This document shows, piece after piece, positions 22,480-33,373 of a stretch of DNA of 64,000 bases; positions within the stretch are counted from its first letter, which is position 1, and every line of letters begins with the position of its first letter. The translations under genes and the position numbers were made by a program. Source of the stretch: Nemertoderma westbladi (taxonomy: Eukaryota > Xenacoelomorpha > Nemertodermatida > Nemertodermatidae); the NCBI GenBank assembly GCA_032718475.1, contig JAUCBJ010008566.1, forward strand, positions 1 through 64,000, in the 5' to 3' direction. The notes under the pieces are model-generated. The model had not been told where the DNA came from and made no database searches. It saw only the letters and a program-made list of their open reading frames with translations.

Positions 22480-22867
22480 GATGGATTTTCCCATCATACT
22501 CTACAGTTTGTTTGGAAATGCCCTACTAAATATATTTCTACAGCATGGGATTTTTGACGCCATTTACTCACAAAAATCGTTTTATCACATTTTAAAAAAT
22601 ATGATTTCGCTAAGCCTTTCCCACTGTAATATTTATGTTTTTTGTGAGAGGCCATACCGTAGTGACTTTAGTCACTAAATCCGGTATTAAATCTGCACTG
22701 CAAATTTTGAATTTTATAGATTATGAAGAATCCATATTTTTTGAATAGTTGATTATTTTTGGTCGGTTTATTGAATGATGTTTTACCTGTAAAGTGTTGA
22801 TAAAAGAGATCCACAGGAACGTAAAACGATAGGTTGCAAAGAATCGCAAAGAAACATACCCAGGACA
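22480..22867 (+). promoter_or_regulatory. Upstream block of the orphan gene, duplicated at 27100
   Basis: From ACTCTACAGTTTGTTT (near 22498) to GTAAAGTGTTGAT (near 22800) the sequence is nearly the same as 27109-27412. It includes an 18-bp palindrome, TAGTGACT-TT-AGTCACTA at 22660-22677 (one mismatch in the second copy). It directly precedes the 642-codon ORF, and the second copy precedes another small frame, so it may be a promoter-containing block that travels with these genes. No initiator or TATA assignment is certain. Confidence 0.4.
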
Positions 22868-24796
22868 ATGTGTGAAAGTGAAAGGCTGCTAGATTTATTA
22901 AAATGCGAACAAACTCCAGATAGTTCGCATGGGTCCCCTGTCACTGGTCATGGGTCACCATCAATGGGAACTCGGATTGTTGATAGAGTTCACGGGGTAT
23001 TTCGATCTGCGCGGAGTTGTGTGTCTGCTGATTGTGGTGAGATTTTTGAAGATTCATCGAGCGAAGGCAATGATGAAATAGATACAGCGAGGGAAGACAA
23101 TGCTAAAAGAGATCCACTAAGAAAATATCGAAATAAATGGGGTACTGCCCGCAATGGGTTCAGGTTCATTGGAGAAAGAGATAAACGGGTTAATGCCTGC
23201 CATGGTTCGAAGGTCATTGGAGAAAGAGATAAACGGGTTAATGCCTGCCATGGTTCGAAGGTCATTGGAGATAGAGATAAGCTGGGTAGTGGATCTCATG
23301 TCACTGGTCACAGGTCACCATCAATGGGGACCCAGATTGTTAATAGAGTTCACGGGGTATTCCGATCGGCGAGGAGTTGTGTGTCTGCTGATGATGGTGA
23401 GATGTTTGAAGATGCATTGAGCGAAGGGAATGATGAAATAGATACAGCGAGGGAAGACAATGCTAAAAGAGATCCACTAAGAAAATATCGAGATAAATGG
23501 GGTACTGCCCGCAATGGGTTCAGGTTCATTGGAGAAAGAGATAAACGGGTTAATGCCTGCCATGGTTCGAAGGTCATTGGAGATAGAGATAAACGGGGTA
23601 CTGCCTATGGGTCGAGGGTCATTACAGATAGCGATAAGTGGGGTACTGCCCAAGGGTCGCGAGTCATTGGAGATAGGGATAAATGGGGTACTGCCCAAAG
23701 GTCGCGGGTCATTGGAGAAAGAGATAAATGGGTTACTGCCCATGGGTCGAGGGTCATTGGAGATAGAGATAAATGGGGTACTGCCCAAGGGTCGAGGGTC
23801 ATTGGAGATAGAGATAAATGGGGTACTGCCCAAGGGTCGCGGGTCATTGGAGAAAGATATAAATGGGGTACTGCCCAAGGGTCGAGGGTCATTGGAGATA
23901 GAGATAAATGGGGAACTGCCCATGGGTCGAGGGACATTGGAGATAGAGATAAATGGGGTACTGCCCAAGGGTCGCGGGTCATTGGAGAAAGAGATAAATG
24001 GGGTACTGCCCATGGGTCGAGGGTCATTAGAGATAGAGATAAATGGGGTACTGCCCAAGGGTCGTGGGTCATTGGAGATAAAGATAATTGGGGAACTGCC
24101 CATGGGTCACTGGTCATTGGAGATAGAGATAAATGTGGTACTGCCCAAGGGTTGCGGGTCATTGGAGAAAGAGACAAATTGGGTACAGCCCATGGGTCGA
24201 GGGTCATTGGAGATAGAGATAAATGGGGTACTGCCCATGGGTCGAGGGTAATTGGAGATAGAGATACGCGGGGTACTGCCCATGGGTCGAGGGCCATTGG
24301 AGATAGAGATAAATGGGGTACTGCCCATGGGTCGAGGGTCATTGGAGATAGAGATAAATGGGGTACTGCCCATGGGTCTAGGGTCATTGGAGATAGAGAT
24401 AAATGGGGAACTGCCCATAGGTCACGGGACATTGGAGAAAGAGATAATCGGGGTAGTCCCCGCTTGTTTCCTGAAATTCAAAATGGACGAAGTAGTGCGC
24501 ATGGGTCTCGTGTCACTAGTAACAGGTCACCATCAATGGGAACCCGGTTTGTTAATAGAGTTCACGGGGTATACCGATCTGCGCAGAGTTGTGTGTCTGC
24601 TGATGATGATGGTGAGATGGTTGAAGATCCATCCGGAGAAGGCAATGATAGAATAGATACAGTTGTGGGAGATGTACAACATTCAATATGGGAAGAAAGT
24701 GATGTAGAAAGAATTATGGATGATCTTCCTATATACACAAGAGCTTCACAACGCAGCGCGACCATAAGGTCTTACAGGAAAATTATCAATCAATAA
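22868..24796 (+). CDS. Orphan 642-residue protein with 15-residue repeats
   Basis: An open frame from ATG (22868) to TAA (24794-24796) of a family I do not recognise. The middle (about 23569-24470) is roughly 20 tandem 45-bp units coding G-S-R-V-I-G-D-R-D-K-W-G-T-A-H/Q. A larger module (SPSMGTR, RVHGV, RSARSCVSAD, acidic tail) occurs three times, twice before the array and once after. No signal peptide or membrane segment is visible; the composition is highly charged and probably disordered. The minus strand of the array is also open because 45 is a multiple of 3. I prefer the plus strand because the non-repeat flanks are open there and keep their frame in the paralogue at 16304. An AATAAA signal (24792-24797) overlaps the stop. 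It may be a repeat-borne gene rather than a host gene. Confidence 0.5.
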   Translation: MCESERLLDLLKCEQTPDSSHGSPVTGHGSPSMGTRIVDRVHGVFRSARSCVSADCGEIFEDSSSEGNDEIDTAREDNAKRDPLRKYRNKWGTARNGFRFIGERDKRVNACHGSKVIGERDKRVNACHGSKVIGDRDKLGSGSHVTGHRSPSMGTQIVNRVHGVFRSARSCVSADDGEMFEDALSEGNDEIDTAREDNAKRDPLRKYRDKWGTARNGFRFIGERDKRVNACHGSKVIGDRDKRGTAYGSRVITDSDKWGTAQGSRVIGDRDKWGTAQRSRVIGERDKWVTAHGSRVIGDRDKWGTAQGSRVIGDRDKWGTAQGSRVIGERYKWGTAQGSRVIGDRDKWGTAHGSRDIGDRDKWGTAQGSRVIGERDKWGTAHGSRVIRDRDKWGTAQGSWVIGDKDNWGTAHGSLVIGDRDKCGTAQGLRVIGERDKLGTAHGSRVIGDRDKWGTAHGSRVIGDRDTRGTAHGSRAIGDRDKWGTAHGSRVIGDRDKWGTAHGSRVIGDRDKWGTAHRSRDIGERDNRGSPRLFPEIQNGRSSAHGSRVTSNRSPSMGTRFVNRVHGVYRSAQSCVSADDDGEMVEDPSGEGNDRIDTVVGDVQHSIWEESDVERIMDDLPIYTRASQRSATIRSYRKIINQ

Positions 24797-25204
24797 ATCG
24801 ACAAAAAATTTCATAGGCCAAGTTTATAATCTTTAACATTTTGTTTTTTATGGTAGTTCTTTTTTTTTTATAGTAGCAAGAACGCCATTCATTTTTATAC
24901 GAAAAAATATTGATTTAGTTCATATTGATATTGTAACAAATGGTATGTGTTGGGATAGTCAGTCATACCGGTAACGACTACTGTATGAATCAATGTTGAC
25001 AGTGCAGTAAAAATTCACCAGCCGTATAATGTTCTCCATTTTGTACTTCCTTTTCTACTGCTTTTTTTTATTTTTTTTTACTAGACTCTAGACTACTAGT
25101 ATCTCAGATTGTTGATAATGATAATAATTTACTATAACAATAACAATATTGAGGGATATCTGTGGAAATGTGAGTCTATAAATAAATAAAGTTCGAAAGT
25201 TTAT
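24797..25204. other. 3' flank of the orphan gene
   Basis: The first ~130 bp resemble the sequence after the fragment at 16702. The remainder is AT-rich with T and A runs. I see no gene. Confidence 0.5.
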
Positions 25205-25560
25205 AGCCCTGGCAAACCGGCACCATCATCCAATCTGAGTCCAGAGCGGGGGGCAAACCGGCACCGTCGTCCAAACCGAATCCAAAGCGGGCAAACCGGC
25301 ACCATCGTCCAAACCGAGTCCAAGGTGGGCAAACCGGCACTGTCATCCAAACTGAGTCCAGAGCGGGCAAACCAGCACCGTCGTCCAATCCGAGTCCAGA
25401 GCTGGGGGGCAAACTGGCACCGTCGTCCAAACCGAGTCCAAAGCGAGCAAACCGGCACTGTCATCCAAACCGAGTCCAGAGCGGGCAAACCGGCACCGTC
25501 GTCCAATCCGAGTCCAGAGCGGGCAATCCGGCACCGTCGTCCAATCCGAGTCCATAGTGC
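25205..25560 (-). repeat. 38-bp tandem repeat at the 3' end of RLE element 2
   Basis: About nine units of 38 bp (GCAAACCGGCACCGTCGTCC then AATCCGAGTCCAGAGCGG). On the minus strand they encode runs of SGLGLDDGAGLPALDSVW-like text. The intact element 3 has a single matching unit at its 3' end (51735-51775), where its protein ends GLGLEDGAGLPSM. The unit seems to have been amplified in this copy. Confidence 0.8.
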
Positions 25561-27020
25561 CACTTGATCCAGGATCCACAAAGGCAGTGAGAAGCGCCTC
25601 GAATTATAGCGAACTGGATTCACTGTCTGACCCACCCCATTACCATGCTGTATGGCTTCGCCCTTACCTGACTCAGACGGCATGCAAGGACACGAAGCAA
25701 CGAAGCAAGATGCCACAAATGACACTTCAGCTCCTTCTAGGACTGTCATTGGGGCGCGTCCCACATATGACTCGGCGCCAAGGTTAGTTAGCCTAACGTC
25801 AATCAACGCCTGAGTCAGGGGTTGAACATGCCCCGGATTGCCAGGTCGCAGCGGAGTCCGTTGGCCTCTCCAGAGGTGTCTGTGTGTCGCTCTTGGACAA
25901 CCGGTTCCCTTAAAACATTTGTCTGAATGCGAGGGCAGCTACATCACCGATTGTGTCCCAGAGCTCGTTGTGCTGCTGGATAACAAGGAGCCCTGATTTA
26001 CAATTCAACCCATGTTTGAGGTTGAAGGGGGCCCCACAGCCATCGCAGCAGCTGGGCACTCTTGCAAGTGGTTGGCCAGATTGAATGGCAAGGCTGTCGC
26101 GGAATTCGCCTGGGGATAGGTCGAATTCATATTTCGCAAATTGTAGTGTGTTAATCCAGCTACCGATCTTATTCTGTGGCCCACTGTATTGTGTTGATCC
26201 GATCCTCCGGAAGATCCTCCAGAATTTCCTCTACCTCTGTAGTGTTGGCAGCATTGCAACGAATGTTGGTGGTCTTTAGGGCCTCTCAAAGTTACTCATG
26301 GTGACTGACCAGGCTGAACTCCTCTTCGAGAAGTATTGCCCCCACAAGGTGTTTAGTAGAGGAGATTGAGTGGGCAACTCATGTTCGGTCTCCTTTGTTG
26401 GGTTACAGAGTCCCAGGCCACCTCTCCGAGGTGACAATGCTGATAGGCGGCGCTCTCTTCCGGTGATACTTCCATATCCGCTTTTCCGTCAAAGACTGCG
26501 GGAAGGTACAACTCCGCTAGAAACCTTGACCACCGTGGCCACCTAGAAACCGGTGCCCTGTTACCACCTCAATCTGGTGCTTCGCAAACATTTTGCGACC
26601 AACATCAACAAACTGGGGGCTCACTACGAGGTAACAATTACTCGGTTCGGGGTGGTATCCAAAAGAGGGTCCAAGTGACAGGAGCTTCTCAAACCATTCG
26701 AGTAGTGCACTGAGATCAGCCGACCCAGAATACTGTCAGAATACTGTGTCCGCGGTAGCCAAAATAGGAATGCTGAGCACCGTGGCCACAACCAACGCAC
26801 ATTCCAAAGTGCGGTGGTCCTATTGAGGGAGTTAAATGCATTCGCCACATTCACGAGCAGCACTCCCCAGCCGTCCTCAGATCGGCTTCCAAACAAAGTG
26901 GTCATGGAGTGCACTGCGGCCTCAAAAATGCAAAAAAAAGTGAATATGACATACTTTGCTGAGTCTAGCCGTTGGCGTATGGGAGACCAACCCCATCCTC
27001 GAGCCCCAGCCCACTGCTAG
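25205..27020 (-). pseudogene. RLE-type non-LTR retrotransposon 2, heavily decayed
   Basis: The minus strand holds scattered homologues of element 3: RT motif A with flanks ([12 protein letters not shown], 26914-26624; the Asp of motif A is now Asn), the CDGCGAPFNLKHGLNC zinc motif and QQHNELWD near 26050-25950, and the RLE core MIDVRLTNLGAESYVGRAPM (25806 onward). Stops and frameshifts separate them. Its 3' end is the 38-bp repeat array at 25205-25560. It is closer to element 3 than to element 1. Confidence 0.65.
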
Positions 27021-27027
27021 CGCCACT

Positions 27028-27430
27028 TCCCCCGAGATTCCGATCAGCTTATGGAATTAATTAAATTATTCTGGAACATCAATCTTTCGATCTTTATTTT
27101 CCAATACTCTACAGTTTGTTTTGAAATGCCCCACTAAATATATTTCTTAGCATGGGATTTTTGACAACTGAACTGATCTGACAAAAAACGTTTGTCACAT
27201 TTTCATAAAAAGGATTTCGCTAAGCCTTTCCCACTGTAATATTTATGATTTTTGTGAGAGGCCATAACGTAGTGACTTTAATCACTAATTCCGGTATTAA
27301 ATCTGCACCGCAAATTTTGAATTTTACAGATAATGAAGAAGCCATATTTTTTGAATAGTTGATTATTTTTGTTGGTTTATTGAATGAAGTTTTACTGTAA
27401 AGTGTTGATGAAAGAGATTCTCCACAAAAC
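27028..27430 (+). repeat. Second copy of the orphan-gene upstream block
   Basis: 27109-27412 matches 22498-22800, including the palindrome (27270-27287, one mismatch). The first ~75 bp match 17505-17580 instead. Two dispersed segments are thus joined here. Confidence 0.7.
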
Positions 27431-27490
27431 CCTCGCGGAGATCGGAAAATAAAAGGAACACGGAGGATATTCAGTAGTAATAAACGGAAA

Positions 27491-27760
27491 GTGGAAGGTT
27501 GCAAAGAATTATTAGGTCCGATGACCGACAAGTTATGTCGTAAAGCCGATAGTTTGCTAGATAAAAATACGGGAAGTACAGATGGAAATACGAAAAAAAA
27601 CAAATCCATATCCCACAATTCACCACCCAGCAAATTTACACTTTCAAGAAATCCATGGGGGCCGAGCCCCAACACTCTTATAGCGAAGGAGTCTACTGGT
27701 GTGCACCACGGAGCTAGCCACAGAGGCGAGGACGTCTACTGGTGTGCACCACGGAGGTAG
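27491..27760 (+). CDS. Small frame after the duplicated upstream block
   Basis: An 89-codon frame at the same relative position as the orphan gene start, sharing GGTTGCAAAGAAT just upstream. The encoded protein is short and basic with no recognised domain. Its end falls in a 43-bp tandem duplication (27691-27784). It may be a truncated gene or chance. Confidence 0.2.
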   Translation: MEGCKELLGPMTDKLCRKADSLLDKNTGSTDGNTKKNKSISHNSPPSKFTLSRNPWGPSPNTLIAKESTGVHHGASHRGEDVYWCAPRR

Positions 27761-27784
27761 CCACAGAGGCGAGGAGGTCTACTG
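27691..27784. repeat. 43-bp tandem duplication
   Basis: GTCTACTGGTGTGCACCACG starts at 27691 and again at 27734; the following bases match to the end of each unit, and a third copy begins at 27777. Confidence 0.85.
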
Positions 27785-28489
27785 AATCGGATCGGGAATT
27801 CAATCGACGACTGACAAATGTTGAGAATACCACGGCAAAGCTGCTCGGGATTTTAAATATAACAAATATTAGTATGTAATTACGTTAGTACTTAAGTTAT
27901 TCAATATTTTCATATATGATGTAACTTATCATCTAATAAATCCATACCAACACAACACCTTTATGGACATTATTGTTTTCTCGCGACCTACTGAAGTTAT
28001 AAAATACCACCTGCCAGCCTGATCCGCTAATCCTAAAACCTTTGTAACATTATTCAATAATTAATTACTCATTTTCCAGGTTTGTGGTCCCCCCCCCCCC
28101 CCCCCCCCCCCCTCCGGCCAAGAAAGTCATTAAAAAGTCATTAAAAGCCTCAATTTACGTAGTGACTACTGTATTATTTCAACCAATCACAGCTTATTAT
28201 AGCTATTAATTCATAATTTACTAACCAATCTCAGGTCAATATTTGGACGACCCCACCCGTTACCATAGCATCATTACTTGTTCTTTGAATTCCCACTAGA
28301 CGTGTTAAAGGTGACCTCGAAAATTGAGTTCAGGCATTGGCTCAGTGTCTGGTGTAATAAGGTGTATGGTGTAACTGGTGTCTGGTGGTTGGTGTCTAGT
28401 GGCTGGTGGCTGGTGTCTGGTGCAGAAGGTAACTTCTACTACTTTTCAGTTCTTGCAGAACTTTTCTGTTTTCACGATCACGTGATCAG
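27785..28489. other. Spacer with a poly-C run and GGTGTCTGGT repeats
   Basis: A run of more than 20 C lies at 28089-28112. Degenerate (T)GGTGTCTGGT repeats lie at about 28340-28425. No gene is supported; the frame at 28278-28520 simply spans the repeat. Confidence 0.6.
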
Positions 28490-29667
28490 TGTTCGCGCTT
28501 TCAGACCTTTAGCAGTTTAACCTGCCAATTTTAGGTGTCCTCTTGTTTATAAATCGACTTTAGCCTATAACAAGTATTTAGTGCACATGAAGTAACATTA
28601 GCCGAAGCCAGTCTATGCGCGATCATTCACCCACAGTTAAGGGAGACTGAATTCGGGTGCTTTGAAGTTATTGCGTTGCAGACCTACTGTATTATTCGAT
28701 TGATCGTTACTATATAATCTCTGACAATATTATTCACTTTCGGGGAAATATTAACAGTTCCTTTAGGACGTGGCGCTTTAAGTATAAAACAGAGTTATGA
28801 CTTACACTAAACACAACGAGATGGTTACTGATTTTCGTAAATAGCGCATTCTTTAGGAGATGCTTTATTATCTGTCACACTGCTGCATACGACTTCACAC
28901 TGCTGCACACTGATCTGCCGACCGTCACTGAATTCGACCATATAGAAGGAGGATAGCAACTGACACATGTAGGGATTATGAAATAGCATTTAATTCACAC
29001 TAAAACCACTATAATGTAAGTCGCAATTGCTACCGGTAACCAGTCCCTCTTACCTTCAGTAATCAAGAAGATTGGGGGTTTTATGATTATTTATCGGTAT
29101 TCTCCAAATATAACAACATATCCAATATAACAATTAATAACAGACAGTAAACAGCAGTAAAATAATGCGGTGAATAGGATTGAGTGAGTGCAGTTTGATC
29201 AGTCAGGCCCAGTTGTTATGGTTTGTTGCACAGTTGCACAGTGCAGATAATAGATTTACGTTCTTATAATCAAAGCCGTCTAATGTTGGCCAAAGTCTGA
29301 AACTTCCAACACAGAAGTACAGAAGAATTTCCAAGCAGTTGTTCTCGCTCAGAAAGGTAAACAAAGACCGTAATGCATTGCGCGGTTTTCCATAGGCCTC
29401 TGTACAAGATAAAATGAAAATCGCTCTGATTGGCCGAGCCTGAACAAAGAGAGGCTCCACGTGTACAGTAAATCAGCTGACAGATTTCGTCATCGGAGTT
29501 CCAGTCTTTTAGAGTATTAGGCGTATTGCGGCAGAAAATGGCTTGTTATGTCCGCTAAAACACCTACAGGGTACATTGCGGAGAAAATGGCTTGTTATGT
29601 CCGCTAAAACAACTACACAGTTCATTGCGGAGAAAAATGACTTGTTATATCCGCAAAAGCTTTTACA
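28490..29667 (-). repeat. 3' LTR of BEL copy C
   Basis: Minus-strand ends TGTAAAAGC (29667) and GCGCGAACA (28490), 1178 bp. The first ~140 bp of the LTR (29528-29667) are a tandem repeat of about 50 bp (TGGCTTGTTATGTCCGCTAA), 2.8 units, ending exactly at the LTR end. The frame at 29203-29460 is an LTR shadow that recurs at 37012. Confidence 0.85.
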
Positions 29668-29745
29668 AGGCTCCCAGAAAATGGGATTTAATTCTATAAA
29701 ATATAAAAAATCACAGTTTCTAAAATATAAAAATACTCTAAACAG

Positions 29746-30725
29746 TTAGTCCTTCTTACGCGAACGGCGTTTACGCAGTTTTTTGAGGCTAGCAAGAGTC
29801 CTTTTCTCTTTGGGGCGAGCCACTTTACTAGGAGGGCTATAACTCCTAGGTGAAGGGTGCAATACAATTGCATCAGAAGGTTTAGGGTTACGGTCGGTGT
29901 ATCCGCCGGTCGAGGTACCCGGTTGATCGGTATCAACCTCAGTGGAACGAGGTCGAACAACCTTGAGAGCGCGTTTTAAGACAGCAGCTCTTACTGGTCC
30001 CTGATGGGTCGTTTGCACGAGAGCGGTAGGTGGACCGTATGTAGTGAGAAATTTCCTCGGTTTGATGGTTCTTTCCGACTCGCGTTCTCGGGCTCTGTTG
30101 AAATCGATATGCTTCTCCTCGAGCTGATTTTCCTCAGCTTGTTGTTGGAGGCATTCGTCCAAAACTCTTTCAGAGAGTAGGGTCGTCCAAGTTCGATATC
30201 TTCTTAGAGGTCCTGGATTTCCCGATCGAGCTGAGATAAAGCTAATTCGTTTACCGCTTGGACTTGCTGCTGCAATTTACGTTTCTCTAAACAATCGTAG
30301 GTTCCTTTTCCGATCTTTTGTCGAATAGTGTCTAACGCATTGCGTACAACTTTCTCCTCCACCTCGGTGACAGGTTGTATCGGGGTTAAACCGGGTTGAT
30401 TATACGGGTTGAACGGCGATATTAAATGTCCGCGTCCCAATCCAGCTAGGTAGGATGGGCGAATATCTAGGGAGCCCACAACCGGAGTGCCACTGACTTA
30501 TTGTTCGGGTAACACTAGATCTTTGAACAATTAGTACAGTTCAGGAGGATCCGTCATACTATTAGGATCAAGAGTCTGAGGTCTCACCAGGGAATGAGGA
30601 GGTCTGACCGAGTATTCCGGAACTCCGATCATAAGTTCATCCAAGGACCATTTGAGTCGAGCGAGCGTAGGTAATACGTCGAACAAGTTTCGCTCGAAAC
30701 TCCCGTAAATATAGTGAGTAAAACT
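29746..30725 (-). pseudogene. BEL ORF3 remnant, copy C
   Basis: Broken frames on the minus strand. Order: VPEYSVRPPHSLVRPQTLDP (near 30650), an RHLISPFNPYN-like stretch and a KRKLQQQVQAVNELALSQL helical segment (30479-30204), then RTIKPRKFLTTYGPPTALVQ and the basic tail ending at 29746. The N-terminal acidic part and the CCHC knuckles are missing. In-frame stops and shifts show it is inactive. Confidence 0.6.
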
Positions 30726-31490
30726 TTGCAACTGTCCAACTAACCATAACAACTGGTCACTTGGCACCTGCGGTACCGGTATTACCGATACTGGCTGAAT
30801 ATCACCACATTATTGTACTTCTGTTTACTGTCTGTTATTAATGGTTATATGTTGATGGATATGTTGTTATATTTGGAGAATATTGATAAATAATCATAAA
30901 ACCCCCAATCTTCTTGATTACTAAAGGTTAGAGGGACCGGTTACCGGTAGCAATTGCGACTTACATTACAGTGGTTTTAGTGTGCATTAAATGCTATTTC
31001 ATAATCCCTACATGTGTCAGTTGCTATCCTCCTTATATATGATCAAATTCAGTGACGGTCGGCAGATCAGTGTGAAGCAGTGTGAAGTCGTGTGCAGTAG
31101 TGTGACAGATAATAAAGCATCTCCTAAAGAATGCGCTATTTACGAAAATCAGTAGCCATCTCGTTGTGTTTAGTATAAGTCATAACTCTGTTTTATACTT
31201 AAAGCGCCACGTCCTAAAGGAACTGTTAATATTTCCCCGAAAGTGAATAATATTGTCAGAGATTATATAGTAACGATCAATCGAATAATACAGTAGGTCT
31301 GCAACGCAATAAATTCAAAGCACCCGAATCCAGTCTCCCTTAACTGTTGGTGAATGATCGCGCATAGACTGGCTTCGGCTAATGTTACTTCATGTGCATT
31401 AAATAATTGTTATAGGCTAAAGTCGATTTATAAACAAGAGGACACCTAAAATTGGCAGGTTAAACTGCTAAAGGTCTGAAAGCGCGAACA
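30726..31490 (+). repeat. Truncated 5' LTR of BEL copy D
   Basis: 765 bp matching the last part of the LTR at 36804-38082, from GCAACTG to GCGCGAACA. The first ~517 bp are missing, replaced by ORF3 sequence of copy C in the opposite orientation. Confidence 0.8.
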
Positions 31491-33373
31491 ATAATAGATT
31501 TCTAGATTCTTTATTGCACCGTAGGCAATAAAGTCGAAGGTACCGGTCGAACGGTAAGCTGTAGGCCTAACTGCCCAACTGCCCGAACCGGTACTTACAG
31601 GTACAGCAGTATTATTCGATTTTGATAATTATATACCGGTAGGTCTTGATATTTAATCAGGGACGCCTGGTTTTTTATTGGGATTTTACTTATTTCTGTC
31701 AGTTTTATTTATTTGTAAGTGTAATATTGAGCAGAAGGCGTGTAAGCCTGCTCAGATTGTATAAATAATTTGTAGGCTGGATTGTTGTCTGACTGTTGTT
31801 AAGTCTGAAGAGATTGCAGTGTGTGTAGAGTGTATGTCCGATAAAGTACTAGTTAGGAAGGTGACAGCATCCAGTGCTGTAAGGTAAATCCCCCCCGAAA
31901 GAATAAGTCGTACTACTCGGTTAGAACGCATACTAACTAACCATTTCGGAGTCTGCATATACTGTAGTTTATTTAGGCTTGATAGTAGTCTGCCAGCGTT
32001 TGGTTTGTATTTTGTTTGTGTAGTCTGTACGGGTAGCGTAATATTTACTATTCAGAGTCTATGCTATTATTCGCAACCTACATAATCCCAAGTTTATTCC
32101 TACAGTAATTGTGCTTGTTATACATACCGTTATAGTTATATTAACCCCGGTACTACATCAGGGCTGCTTGGCGTAGGTAAAGACTGGTGATTTTATGCTC
32201 TAGTCACTCCAGCAGATACCGAGGTTCTCTTAGCTGTACAAGTATATTCAACTGCTGGTTATTTGTTGTATAAGTACTTGTACCTAATTTAGGGTTCAGT
32301 GTACAGTGCTTTCCGAAAGTAATTAGTGTGTAGGCAGTATATTTGTGTTGTAAAGTGGTTAATAGGCACGTTAGCTCTGGTTGGCTGCGGTAATTAACTT
32401 CTAGGTAAGAACACTCCGGGTACATAATGTAGTACTTATAGAGCTGTACAGCTAAAGACTATAAGTCATCAGACGGTGGTATTTTCTTATCTGGACAACG
32501 CAATTTATTTACTACTGCTTAATTATTTTTAAATACCGTAGTATCCTGTCCATTTGTAAGAACCAGAAATTCTAACTTCTTGTTAGGCTGGTTTGTAGAA
32601 AATTTGTACGTGTAACTTTTGTGTTTATTTAGAGATTGTAATCTCACCCAGTAATTGTACGTAATTTGTAGTAATAAGTAACTTAGTCAAGTAGAACTAT
32701 TTGTTTTAGTGTCCAACAAGTAGCACTTTACTGAGAGCGTACAGCTTCTGTGTAGTGACTCCTTACCAGAAATAATAACATTTATTTTAAATATTGTCAA
32801 AAACCCATTATAAGGGTATATATATATTATAAATCAACTCAAACCAATTTATAAAATAGTAGGCCTGTTATCCATCAATTAGGTCTTAATATCAGTTGGA
32901 CTACTGCTTAATATCAGTAATAAAGTAAAGAAAAGTAACCCTAAAATTCAGAAATTCAATTATTATAAAATAATTGACATACCGGTATTTACGATAGGCT
33001 TATTATATTTATTTCCATAAATTTAAGCTGAAATTATATACCGGTATTCTGTAATTAATTCAAGTCTATAATCATACTTATATATACTATAAGTGTAAGT
33101 TGTATACCGGTATTCACGGTAGGCTTATTATATATATTTCTATATATTTATGCTGAAATTATATACCGGTATTCTATGACAAACCCTAGTCTGTAATAAT
33201 ACTTATATATATACTATAAGTGGATACCGGTATTCTAATATATTATATATATATATCGCGTTACATTGAGTAACGATATCGGTAATTAATTACTAGGCTA
33301 ACAGTTGATACTGCATTACTAGACTTGCTTTAACTGTCGTTATATTAGTAGGCATTCAACTGTACAATCAAAC
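31491..33373 (+). other. Leader of BEL copy D
   Basis: Homologous, reversed, to 2400-4579. It has five ACCGGT palindromes near its end (about 32980-33235) but only one copy of the block duplicated in copy A. No gene. As in copy A, the bases after the LTR end show no TGG-type primer-binding site. Confidence 0.7.

Larger units (their letters stand above)
28490..30725 (-). mobile_element. BEL/Pao copy C, 3' end only
   Basis: Minus-strand 3' LTR (28490-29667) preceded by ORF3 remnants (29746-30725). Homology stops at about 30726, where a plus-strand LTR fragment of copy D begins. Gag and pol are absent. Confidence 0.75.

Noticed and set aside
23477-24432. Minus-strand frames of 208 and 275 codons opposite the 45-bp repeats
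   Set aside because: 45 is a multiple of 3, so several frames stay open; only the plus frame continues through the non-repeat flanks and is kept in the paralogue.
28490-31490. DNA transposon with ~700-bp terminal inverted repeats
   Set aside because: The repeats are LTRs: they begin and end TG...CA, flank gag and ORF3 in direct orientation in other copies, and the inner junction falls inside an LTR.
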